A stretch of DNA of 13,630 nt from Entrophospora sp. SA101 (Eukaryota > Glomeromycota > Glomeromycetes > Entrophosporales > Entrophosporaceae): contig CAUDNR010000803.1 of NCBI GenBank assembly GCA_958430865.1, forward strand, positions 2,329 to 15,958, in the 5' to 3' direction. Position 1 is the first letter of the stretch. Every line of letters starts with the position of its first letter. A model generated the notes under the pieces. It ran no database searches, was not told the DNA's origin, and saw nothing but the letters and a program-made list of their open reading frames with translations. This document shows, piece by piece, positions 6,328 through 13,630 of this stretch. The position numbers and the translations under genes are program-made.

Positions 6328-6759
6328 ATGGCAAATAGGTTTTTTTATTACTGGGATGACAGAGAAGTAGAACAAGAAAAAGAAGTTTTAGTGGGTCTAA
6401 CCGCTAAATTAATTGAAAATACGGAAAATCTCGAAGTAGCTAAGCAAAAAGCCGTTGAATTCATTACCAAGTTTGCCGAAAAGCAAAATCTAACTAATTG
6501 ACACTACGATCAAAAAGAGTTAGACCAATTAACCACCAGCCAAGCCGTAGCTCAATATGTAAAGCAAGTTACTAGCCAAATTCAACAGCAAAAATTAACT
6601 ACCCAAAAGAAAACCAATCTTTCCCAAAAACCAAGTGAAAAAAAATGACTCCCCTGAGCCATGGGCGGCGGAGCTCTCCTGGTTGCCCTCGGCACAGCGG
6701 CTTGATATCTCAATAAAATTCCGGCCAGAACCAAAGGAAGAACGGGGAAAAAGAGGTAG
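6328..6759 (+). CDS. Single-pass membrane protein, 143 aa
   Basis: The frame starts at ATG 6328 after GAGGGGGGCAAT and reads through four TGA codons as Trp to TAG. Residues 1-105 are soluble, helical and Gln/Lys/Glu-rich. Residues 107-128 form one hydrophobic segment (WLPWAMGGGALLVALGTAAW), followed by a very basic 15-residue tail, so the protein would sit N-out/C-in or be tail-anchored. Small, basic-ended one-helix proteins occur as virion proteins of filamentous phages, but this one is longer and lacks a signal peptide. It is divergent from rep across a short shared regulatory gap and is most likely part of the same element. Confidence 0.75.
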
Positions 6760-6788
6760 GAAATATAGTTATCTTTAAAAAGTCTATT

Positions 6789-6980
6789 ATGCCAAATGCC
6801 CAAGAGTGATTGACCAAAATTATCCCCAAGAAACAAGAAATTCGATCCGGAATAATTAACCAAACCAAGTACAAAACAATACAACCCAGAACAATGAAAA
6901 TAAGTGTATGAACCAAAAAGAGATGATTGTATTTAACCCTTAATCCAGATGAAAAATTTGCTCGAAAAAGCTCTTCATAA
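6789..6980 (+). CDS. Doubtful 63-aa fragment, possibly a decayed N-terminus
   Basis: With TGA as Trp, a 63-codon frame opens MPNAQEWLTKIIPKKQEIRS and ends at TAA. There is no ribosome site, and the second half is basic and low in pattern. The opening resembles, from memory, N-termini of LRR proteins of mycoplasma-related fungal endobacteria, so it may be a broken copy of such a gene. It overlaps the start of the decayed substrate-binding gene that follows, so at least one of them is not functional. Confidence 0.25.
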
Positions 6981-7223
6981 AACAATTGAAGACGAACTAG
7001 ATGAAATACAGCCGTGCAAGTTTTTGGAGTTAGTTTCGAATTAGCTTGAAAAACTCTCCAAAAAGTTTTAAACAGCCAAGGAGACCAAGTTCGTAATCCT
7101 CGAGAAACTTTCCGCTTAGCCGCCCAATGAGGCTATTTAGAGGACTCAGAAATATGATTAAATTTTGGCAAAGAAAGAAATTTAACTTCGCATACTTACC
7201 GAAAAGACATTTTAACACCTTAG
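6949..7223 (+). pseudogene. Frameshifted, truncated nucleotidyltransferase substrate-binding protein (HI0074 type)
   Basis: Two frames together spell an HI0074-like protein (NTase substrate-binding / HEPN-type antitoxin-like family). The first, from ATG 6949, gives MKNLLEKALHKTIEDELDEI. After a shift near 7006-7020 the other frame gives SFELAWKTLQKVLN, then NPRETFRLAAQWGYLEDSEI and WLNFGKERNLTSHTY, the family's typical NPRE, DxxxW and RNxTSHTY landmarks. Both tryptophans of the second part are TGA-coded. The family's last 20-30 residues are missing: a TAG at 7221-7223 follows shortly after SHTY, just where the structured IS-like segment begins. In intact systems the partner is a small MNT-type nucleotidyltransferase, not seen here. 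Confidence 0.75.
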
Positions 7224-7285
7224 CAAGAATACTCCCACTTCTGCAAGTGGTAAGATGAATTGCTAAAATTATAATATACTTTAAG

Positions 7286-7291
7286 TATAAT
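7286..7291 (+). promoter_or_regulatory. Candidate -10 box (TATAAT) for the structured RNA
   Basis: TATAAT lies seven bases before the first hairpin of the structured segment, within an AT-rich palindromic stretch. A convincing -35 at the usual distance is not visible; TTGCTA at 7260-7265 is slightly too far. Confidence 0.35.
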
Positions 7292-7297
7292 GATGCA

Positions 7298-7448
7298 ATA
7301 GCCTATTAGATAGGGTAAAGTTCTATTAGAACACTCCAGTGAGAGAAAGGTTTGGGACGAACCTTCGGGGAGCCTAAAGGATACTTTTGGCAAAGAACCG
7401 AGAATTCTTTTTAGAAGCCTCCACTTCTCTAAGTGGTGGGTAGTTCAC
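7298..7448 (+). ncRNA. Highly structured RNA, candidate omega-RNA of a TnpB-type element
   Basis: Five hairpins follow one another in about 150 bases: CCTAT 7302-7306 with ATAGG 7310-7314; GTTCT 7320-7324 with AGAAC 7328-7332; AAGGTT 7347-7352 with AACCTT 7360-7365; GCCxAAAG 7372-7379 with CTTTxGGC 7384-7391; and CCxCCACTT 7418-7426 with AAGTGGxGG 7431-7439. No protein frame covers them. This density, with an end resembling an IS605 right end, fits a TnpB guide RNA whose guide would be the bases after 7448, that is the glyA start region. It could instead be an unrelated regulatory leader of glyA. Confidence 0.45.
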
Positions 7449-7462
7449 TTTCCCTATAATTC

Positions 7463-8698
7463 ATGAGTAAAAAGCCTAATTCACCAGAAAAAATCCTCCT
7501 CAATTATTACCAAAACGAAAGAAAAAGACAAAAAAATACCCTGAATTTAATTGCTTCGGAAAATTACCCTTCAAAAAAAGTATTATTTTACAGCGGTTCT
7601 TTGTTAATGAATAAATATGCTGAGGGATACCCTAATGCTCGTTATTATCAAGGCTGCCAATATATTGATAAAATTGAAGAGTTAGCCATTGATTTAGCCA
7701 AAAAATTATTTGGGGTCGAATATGCTAACGTCCAACCACATTCCGGTTCCCAAGCTAATCAAGCCGTCTATTTAGCCCTTTTAAAACCTGGTGATAAAAT
7801 ATTGAGTTTAAATTTGTTGGCCGGAGGACATTTAACTCATGGAGCCAAAGTAAATTTTTCCGGAACCTTTTACCAAGTTCATTATTATAACCTCAATCCT
7901 CTTACACAAAAATTAGACTACGAAGAAGTTGCCAAAACCGCCCAAGCAGTTAAGCCAAAATTAATTATTGCTGGTTATAGTGCTTACAGTCTAAAAATTG
8001 ATTTTGCTAAGTTTCGAGAAATTTCTGATGAAGCAGGTGCTTATTTACTGGCTGACATCGCCCATGTGGCTGGCTTGGTGGCTGCTGAACTATTTCCTAA
8101 TCCTGTTCCTTACGCTGATGTAATTACTTTTACCACTCACAAAACTTTAAGAGGACCTCGCGGAGCCGTAATTTTGACTAAAAAAGCGTTGGGACAGAAA
8201 ATTGATAAAGCTGTCTTTCCAGGCAACCAAGGAGGACCAAATTTAGCAATTATTGCCGCCAAGGCTCAATGTTTTTGGGAAGCACTCCAACCAGAATTCA
8301 AAGAATACCAAACAAGAGTATTAAAAAATACGAAAGTTATGGCTGACTACTTTCAAAAAAAAGGAGTGAAAATAATTAGTGGCGGCACCGAAACTCATTT
8401 ATTATTAATCGATACTAAAAGTAGTTATAATTTAACTGGAAAAGAAGCAGCAAAAAGGTTAGAAAAAGTGGGTATTATTTGTAATAAAAATATGCTTCCC
8501 TATGATAATGAAAAGCCCTGAATTACTAGTGGTATTCGCTTAGGTTCACCGGCTTTAACTACTCGTGGTTTAGGAGAAAAAGAATTTCAATTAATAGCAG
8601 AAACTATTGACTTTGTTTTGACAAATCACCATAACACCAAAACAAAAAAACTGTTTGAGGAAAAGTGAAATGAATTTAAGAAACGTCGAGAAAATTAA
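7463..8698 (+). CDS. glyA: Serine hydroxymethyltransferase, 411 aa
   Basis: GlyA converts serine and tetrahydrofolate to glycine and methylene-tetrahydrofolate, using pyridoxal phosphate in the cytoplasm. Landmarks are [13 protein letters not shown] (25-37), [16 protein letters not shown] (50-65), HSGSQAN (93-99), ADIAHVAGL (197-205), the PLP lysine in [11 protein letters not shown] (Lys227), FPGNQGGP, and [15 protein letters not shown] near 354-368. Trp codons TGA at 8519-8521 and near 8666 extend the gene to TAA 8696-8698, giving the usual full length. The start ATG 7463 has no ribosome site and follows the structured element by 14 bases, with TATAAT at 7455-7460 just before it. The original leader was probably replaced. 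Confidence 0.95.
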
Positions 8699-8834
8699 TG
8701 ATCGACTAATTAAAGTAATTAAAAAGCCTGAACCAACCATTTTAAGAGCGGGATGCAATAAGGAAAACATTGCTGCCTATTTAAGTGATACCCGTATAAT
8801 TATATTTATTTCTGTGCTTATATTCATATGTTAA
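8670..8834 (+). pseudogene. Probable N-terminal stump of folD
   Basis: A 54-codon frame starts ATG 8670, with GAGGAAAAG upstream, and overlaps the end of gly[20 protein letters not shown] followed by EPTILRAGCNKENIAAYLSD fits the order of the FolD N-terminus (helix, then the IL-VG-xxx-S-Y strand-loop-helix), although the usual GD is GC. After about residue 43 it turns into a hydrophobic, low-complexity run and stops. FolD is the next enzyme after GlyA in one-carbon metabolism, which supports the call, but the match is short. The remaining roughly 230 residues of a FolD are absent. Confidence 0.4.
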
Positions 8835-10156
8835 TTATTAAAATTAGTTTTCGGAGCAATTTCAGTTCTCGGTTCAGTTGTTTGATTTTTCTTGCTCTCT
8901 AATTTAGTTATTTTGCTTTCTAGTTCTTGGATTGTTTGTTGAGCCAGTTTTTCAATTAATTCAACAGTTTTTTCTAACTCCTTAACCTTTTGGTCTTTTT
9001 GTTGATTTTCCCAGTTAAGTTTTAAATAATCTTTTTCAAACACTTTGAGGATGTTATTTAATCTCTGCTCCTCTTGGGGTGGGTTTTGTTGATAAAAGTT
9101 GTCCATGGCTTTTAAACTGTCTTGGTGAATTTCTCTTTCCTCTTGGACTTGTTCGATTATTTGGTTTCTTTGCTTTAATAAATCTTTAATGATTTCTAAA
9201 TGGTTAATTTTACTTTCTAATCTTTGAATACGTTTTAATTTGTCGGGGGTGTTGGTTTTCGTTGCAATTAGTTCTTGTTGGGTTTGGGTGATTTGGTCTG
9301 CCAAAGCATTAATTCATTGTTCTCTACTGTCAGGATTGGTAAAATATTCGGGTCTTGCTTTTAACATTAATTCGGGGTGGGCTAATTGTCAGGCTTTTAT
9401 ATCGTAGTTAAAAGGTCTCATTTGGTCTTGGATTTTGGCTACTTTTTGGTTGGGGAGTTTGGGGGAACAGTTAAAACAGTTAAAACGTTTAAAATCGCCT
9501 TTTTCAATAGTAGTCGGTAAATATTCCAATCCCTCCTCAACATCAGTGCCATCAATACATAAACCTGGTAATTTAGTCATGCCCCTTAATGGTTCTAAAC
9601 TGCCATAGAAACGATTGTAAATGTTGTTTTTGCATCTTTCTGGGTCATCATTTCCCAAAGTTAGTTTTCTAGCAAGATTAATAAAAGGTCGCAAAAACTC
9701 CAAATTAGTTGGTTCAATATTGTTATTGGCAAGTTGTAATCATTTTAACTTCTCAGGGTGAGGTAGTTGTTTTAAGAATTCTATGGAAGTTAGTTTATTA
9801 TAGAAGCAATCAAGTTCAGTTAAATTAGGACACTTGGATACATCAATGGAAGTTAGTTGATTATAGGAGCATTCAAGTGTAGTTAAATTTGGCTTATTTC
9901 CCAAAGTTAGTTTAGTTAGTGGGAATTTCATATCAAGTGCTCTAAATCACACTCCCTCTAAACCCACATACTCGCTCAAATCTAATTCTCCTCTTTCTAG
10001 TTTTTCGGTAATGCCTTGTTCTTCTCTTTCGTAATAGATTTGGTAAACATTAATCTCCCTCACTCCCTCTTTGTCCTCCTTAGTCGGATACCTTCAATTT
10101 AAATATTCTTGTAAGGTTTTACCTTTAAACTCTTTTTCGTTTGTTTGAATTACCAT
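8831..10156 (-). CDS. Leucine-rich-repeat protein with long C-terminal coiled coil, 441 aa
   Basis: Reading TGA as Trp joins three frames into 441 codons from ATG 10154-10156 to TAA 8831-8833. Residues 1-75 are an N-terminal cap (EYLNWRYPTKEDKEGVREI). Residues 76-150 hold LRRs of the form LTTLECSYNQLTSIDVSKC and LTELDCFYNKLTSIEF. Residues 180-215 contain FYGSLEPLRGMTKLPGLCID and DVEEGLEYLP, a pattern I associate with LRR families of mycoplasma-related endobacteria. Residues 285-430 are an uninterrupted Gln/Glu/Lys coiled coil. No signal peptide or membrane helix is seen. No ribosome site precedes the start, which lies 25 bases after the nitroreductase stop. A protein-interaction or host-directed role is inference. 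Confidence 0.85.
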
Positions 10157-10181
10157 AATAGTTATTGTTATATATTAATTT

Positions 10182-10895
10182 TTAGGTTATTTGGAAGGTT
10201 TTTTTTCAATCTTTTTCTTGGATTTGTTTTTTTCATAATTCAACTTTTGAAGGATAACCAACCGCAAAACTCACTGCTAAATTATATTTTCCAGCAGAGA
10301 CTAGGTTATTTTGTTCCAAATAATCAATTATTTCTTTTTCTTTAAATCCTCCCATCGGAGAAGTAGCAATATTTAAACTAGTTCAGAGCAGTAAAAAATT
10401 TTGGAGCAAAATAAAACACTGTTGCTTGGCTCAAATGCTAATTTTTTTTGGTTTAGCAGAATTAAAAAGAGACAAGGATTTTTGGCAAAACTCAAGATAA
10501 GTTTCTTCAGTTAATCGATTATATTTTCAAAGGACTTTTTGCTTAAATAAATCAGTTTCTCAATTAAATGCTTCACCTCGACAACTCAAAATTAAAAAGA
10601 GATGAGAGCAATCAATTACTTGTTTTTGCTGGTTAAAAAATGGATATAAATCTTGTTTGATTTTTTCTCCGCCAATTGCTAAAATAAATCAAGGCTCTAA
10701 ACCGTATCAAGAAGGAGCTCGACAAGCAATTTTAATTACTTTTTCCACTAATTCAGTAGGAATTTTTTGGGAATTGTATTCACGAATGGCTTTCCTTTGA
10801 GAAATAATGTTAGTGAGAATATAAAAATTGCAGGATAATTCATCCAAGTCCAACGGATTTCTTTTCATTACCAAATTAATTTTTAGTGTTTGCAT
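10182..10895 (-). CDS. Nitroreductase-family flavoprotein, 237 aa
   Basis: This family binds FMN and reduces nitro compounds or quinones with NAD(P)H. The family N-terminus is clear: ISQRKAIREYNSQKIP at residues 31-46, then CRAPSWYGLEPWFILAIGG at 58-76, with the second and third tryptophan positions TGA-coded. The C-terminal part has NIATSPMGGF, LVSAGKYNLAVSFAVGYPSK and a charged end. Many in-frame TGA codons would otherwise truncate it at residue 62. The first 25 residues are an unusual leader, and the frame stays open upstream of ATG 10893-10895 without a ribosome site, so the start is uncertain; ATG at 10866-10868 is another choice. Confidence 0.85.
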
Positions 10896-11032
10896 GATGT
10901 TAATACCAATTTTTTTACCAGCAGTAATGATATTTCCTAAAATTGTAAAATACTAAGTCTTTTTGTTAGTCATGTTTAAAAGAATAATGCTGACCATTTA
11001 TTCGCACTTTGTAACAACAAAAAAAGCAGTTT

Positions 11033-12637
11033 TTAATGTTCAATAACAATAGTAATTGTTTTGTGATGAGCGGTTAAACTTTCGACTTTTTCCTTTCATT
11101 GTTCGCGATTACTTTTATCCAAAGAGTTTCATGCTTCATCTAAAATCAAGACTTGGCTTTTTCTTTCTGGATCAACAAGAGCATAGTTTCCTTTCAGTAA
11201 AGTTTCTTCTAATTCTTGGATTTGTTTTTCCCCCTCGGAGCCTTTTTTAAGTAAAGTTTGGTTAGAAACATAAGCAATTTGTTTTCTTCAATAGACTAAG
11301 TCGATTTGTTTTAAGTCATAGTGGTTGTTAATAATGACTTGTCCTTTTTGAGGCTCAACCAACCCTAAAATAAGTAAAATAATGGTGGATTTACCAAAGC
11401 CATTTCGTCCTTCAATTTTGGTGATTTTACCAGGCACAAATTCTTGATTGATATTTTTTAAAAGATATTCTCCTTGGCTGGGATAACGAAAATAAACATT
11501 CCGTAATTCAATTTTTTTAATTGGTGCTGTAAAACGAATTTTAGGGATTTTTTCTTTTGCTGGTAGTTTAGTTATTTGATAATAATTATCCAGACGTTGA
11601 CTAGAAGCCAAAACAGTGGGCAATCCTCGCATCGCTACTAAAACGCTTTTTAATTGTTTAAGAGAATCATCAGTAGGTTTCACTGCTTGAAGGTCCAAAG
11701 TAAAAGAAAACAAAATCATTACTACCGCCCGGGGTATTAAATAACTAGGATAAACTCCACTGGCTACAATTAAAAACTTGTCTTTTTCTCTTTTTTTGAT
11801 ATTTTTGTGCATTACTTGCTGAATTTCTTTTAAAAAAACTGGACTTAATTCTTTCTTTTTTAATAATTCAATATTGTCGAGCAAATTATCAATTTTTTGA
11901 TTTTCTTGGTCGAGAGATTTCTTAAATTTTTTTTCTTTTTTTACTAATAGCCATTGAAAGAGAATAACGAATAGCATAGTAAAAATAATTGCCCCTAAAA
12001 GAATAAAAATGCCTTTTTCATTACCGTTTCTTTGTAAAATAGTAATTGTCATAGCCGCAGACAATATTACATCCGCCGTTTGGAAAAAAATTTGGTTAAA
12101 ATCTTGTCCTTTGGCTCCACCAGCAAAAGAATAACTAAGTAAAGGAATATCTAGCAAAAGAATATTTCGTAGTTTGCTCTTCATCACCTGAGCTTCTAAA
12201 TAAGGAAGTTGAATATAGCGCTTAAGTGAAGTTTGAACCAAATGCTCACGGATTTTGTCCTCCAAAACTCAGCCTATATACATGTGGAGATAAGATAAAT
12301 GTGCTTGTACTACAACAGCTAACAAATAAGCAATGATAAAACTTTGAAAACCTAGTTGATAAGTTTTTCACGGCAAAGGAAAATCGAAACTTTTGCTTTG
12401 AATAATTTCTCAATTTTCCGCAAAGCTCTTGCCAACAATTATGCCCTCAAAAACTTGTAAGCCGGTGGCTACTAGAAAAATTTTTCCTAACAGAGCAATT
12501 CCGGCAGCTATTCAATGGGCGAATACTCACCATCGCAATTTTTTTTGAATAAGCCGAAAAACAAAAAGCCTGTTTAGGCTAAAAAGAAAAAAACAACCTA
12601 AAAAAAAGACAAAAATTGTGGCTAAAATAAAGTTCAT
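11033..12637 (-). CDS. Fused ABC exporter (membrane domain plus ATPase), 534 aa
   Basis: The rejoined frame runs from ATG 12635-12637 to TAA 11033-11035. Residues 1-240 form the membrane domain, with hydrophobic segments near 1-22, 38-60, 100-118, 150-185, 210-235 and 285-310. The ATPase domain begins near residue 375 (IELRNVYFRYPS). Walker A is GRNGFGKST at 410-418, the Q-loop IAYVSNQ ends at 460, a degenerate signature GSEGEKQ is at 466-472, Walker B VLILDEA at 496-502, and the H-loop histidine is the last residue, 534. The Q-loop to Walker B distance is about 40 residues, roughly half the usual, so the helical subdomain is largely missing. The substrate is unknown. It may be impaired. Confidence 0.85.
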
Positions 12638-12784
12638 TTACATTTGCCTAAACTTTTGTACTTTACTTGCTTGTTTGGGCTGCCTCCCATATTGATATTT
12701 TTAAGATTATTTTCTTTCAGTTATCAAACTACTGTTGTAAATCAGTATAAAATGTATACAGAGGTAAAATAAAGTTAAAATATC
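12638..12784 (+). promoter_or_regulatory. Divergent promoter region of ABC exporter and methyltransferase
   Basis: A 147-base AT-rich gap separates divergent genes. Toward the methyltransferase, TATAAA and TATACA occur near 12747-12761, with TTGTAA about 15 bases upstream of the second, followed by AGAGG some 20 bases before the ATG. No good ribosome site is seen on either side. Confidence 0.35.
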
Positions 12785-13568
12785 ATGATTAAATTGCCTT
12801 CTTGCTATCAAAAATCCTTGTCCGATCTAAAATTCATTGATTTATTTGCGGGAATTGGTGGTTTTCGTTTAGCCTGGGAAAGTTTTGGAGCAAAATGTGT
12901 TTTTAGTTCTGAAATTAATAAATATTCTTGCTTAACTTATGAGAAAAATTTCGGGGTTAATCCTTATTCAGATATTCGTCAAGTAAAATTAGCAGAAATC
13001 CCCCAGCATGATATTTTATGTGTGGGGTTTCCTTGCCAAGCATTCAGTATTAGTGGTAAAAAAAAGGTTTAAAAGACGAAAGAAGCGATGTTATTTTTTC
13101 TCTCCTGATATTATCAAGCATCATAAGCCACCGATAATTTTTTTAGAAAATGTGCCTAATCTCTTAACTCATGACAAAGAAAAAACTTTTAATTTTTTAG
13201 TGGAAAATTTGGCAAAACTAAATTACCAAGTTGAATACCAAATTTTAGATGCCAATGATTACCAATTACCACAAAGCCGTCGACGATTATTTATTCTTGG
13301 TTTTCAAAAAGATAATTTTCTGTTCCCAGTCAAGTACTCTTTTCCACAGGCTCTACCAGCCGAAAAAACTGTAAAAGATATTTTAGAAATTGGAGCAGAC
13401 AAGCCCAGCATCAAGGGTAAAGTTATTAATTGATTAAAAAAAATTACTCCACTCAAAAAATTCAATAAGCCTCACTGAATAGGAACCATCAGCAAAGGCG
13501 GTCAAGGCGAAAGGATTTATAGCATCGATGCTCCTGCTATCACTCTTTCTGCTTTTAGCGGTGGTTAA
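12785..13568 (+). pseudogene. M.HhaI-like DNA cytosine-C5 methyltransferase, frameshifted and cut short
   Basis: The enzyme would methylate C5 of cytosine, probably in a short palindrome. Motif I is FIDLFAGIGGFRLA (17-30), and motif IV GFPCQAFSISGK carries the catalytic Cys84. Then the frame breaks at an eight-A run (13058-13065) and again at a six-T run (13094-13099). One extra base in each restores a continuous family-like reading. Downstream come IIFLENV (motif VI), QSRRRLFILGF (motif VIII) and GTISKGGQGERIYS ... AITLSAFSGG, close in order and wording to M.HhaI. TAA at 13566-13568 stops the frame where HhaI continues GGIFAKTG, and the last motifs are not found. No restriction enzyme gene is visible. 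Confidence 0.85.
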
Positions 13569-13630
13569 TTCGCCAAAAGAAATAATTCAACCACCAACCA
13601 AAGAAAGGATTATTTGAATTGGTTTATTGT
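13569..13630. other. Unassigned edge sequence
   Basis: In the methyltransferase frame the residues right after the stop are FAK, as in HhaI, but then resemblance ends. A shifted plus frame (VNSPKEIIQPPTKERIIWIG) and a minus frame (IILSLVGGWIISFGEL) are both open to the edge. It is too short to choose. Confidence 0.3.

Larger units (their letters stand above)
7228..7448 (+). mobile_element. Remnant of an IS200/IS605-type element (no protein genes)
   Basis: Two matching hairpins, CCACTT-loop-AAGTGG at 7235-7250 and 7421-7436, bracket about 190 bp. The right one is extended by CC/GG and followed by GTAGTTCAC, a style of ending I know from IS200/IS605 elements. The left side cuts off the preceding gene, and the right side ends 14 bases before glyA. 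No TnpA or TnpB frame is present, so this would be a non-autonomous or decayed copy. The family call rests on recall and structure, not on alignment. Confidence 0.4.

Noticed and set aside
6582..6985. Two hydrophobic minus-strand frames of 91-100 aa
   Set aside because: They are antisense to the membrane protein and the decayed gene; hydrophobicity arises from the reverse of Lys/Asn/Gln codons.
8519..8521. Genetic code 25 (TGA as glycine, Gracilibacteria/SR1)
   Set aside because: Aromatic residues are expected at several TGA sites (GlyA before TSGIR, Rep LWPWG, nitroreductase APSW and EPW), and the gene set looks mollicute-like.
13569..13630. A new gene or transposase at the right edge
   Set aside because: Only about 20 codons are visible in either of two frames, with no recognisable motif.

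Overview
The window reads as DNA from a mollicute-like bacterium that decodes UGA as tryptophan (genetic code 4). In nearly every real gene, TGA falls inside the frame at positions where Trp fits: GlyA before TSGIR, an HUH replication protein between the two motif-II halves, an ERF recombinase, a nitroreductase and an ABC transporter. All intact genes end in TAA or TAG. Standard-code ORF calling therefore breaks most genes here, and the coordinates below are for the rejoined genes. The DNA is AT-rich, and several genes are decayed. One leucine-rich-repeat plus coiled-coil protein resembles, as I recall them, families abundant in mycoplasma-related endobacteria of arbuscular mycorrhizal fungi. 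That host assignment is inference.

Left part (about 1-6760): a compact mobile replicon or prophage-like module. On the minus strand, reading leftward from 6179, come a 525-aa HUH-type rolling-circle replication initiator, a non-coding stretch rich in inverted repeats (candidate origin), a 117-aa zinc-ribbon protein, an ERF-family single-strand annealing protein, and a run of nine small genes. Many of these overlap or abut (three ATGAATAA junctions, one TAATG, one TAAATG), and most have strong AGGAGG-type ribosome sites. Several small products carry CxxC metal-binding pairs. One has an unusual series of Val-Val-Asp repeats encoded by nine near-identical GTCKACAAC words. Left of this run, bases 112-746 hold many inverted repeats and no convincing gene. 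A single-pass membrane protein is divergent from rep (6328-6759).

Middle part (about 6760-8840): genome decay. There is a frameshifted and truncated HI0074-type nucleotidyltransferase substrate-binding protein. A highly structured stretch of about 220 bp follows, looking like the right end and guide-RNA region of an IS200/IS605-type element without its protein genes. Directly after it comes an intact glyA, then a probable folD stump; both belong to folate one-carbon metabolism.

Right part (8831-13630): on the minus strand, a fused ABC exporter (TMD-NBD with a shrunken ATPase domain), a nitroreductase and the LRR/coiled-coil protein. On the plus strand is an M.HhaI-like cytosine-C5 methyltransferase gene, broken by two homopolymer frameshifts and a nonsense codon before the window ends.

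The module fits a rolling-circle replicon in which Rep nicks and replicates DNA and ERF handles single strands. The small zinc-ribbon and coiled-coil proteins have no recognised function and are the part most likely to be undescribed.
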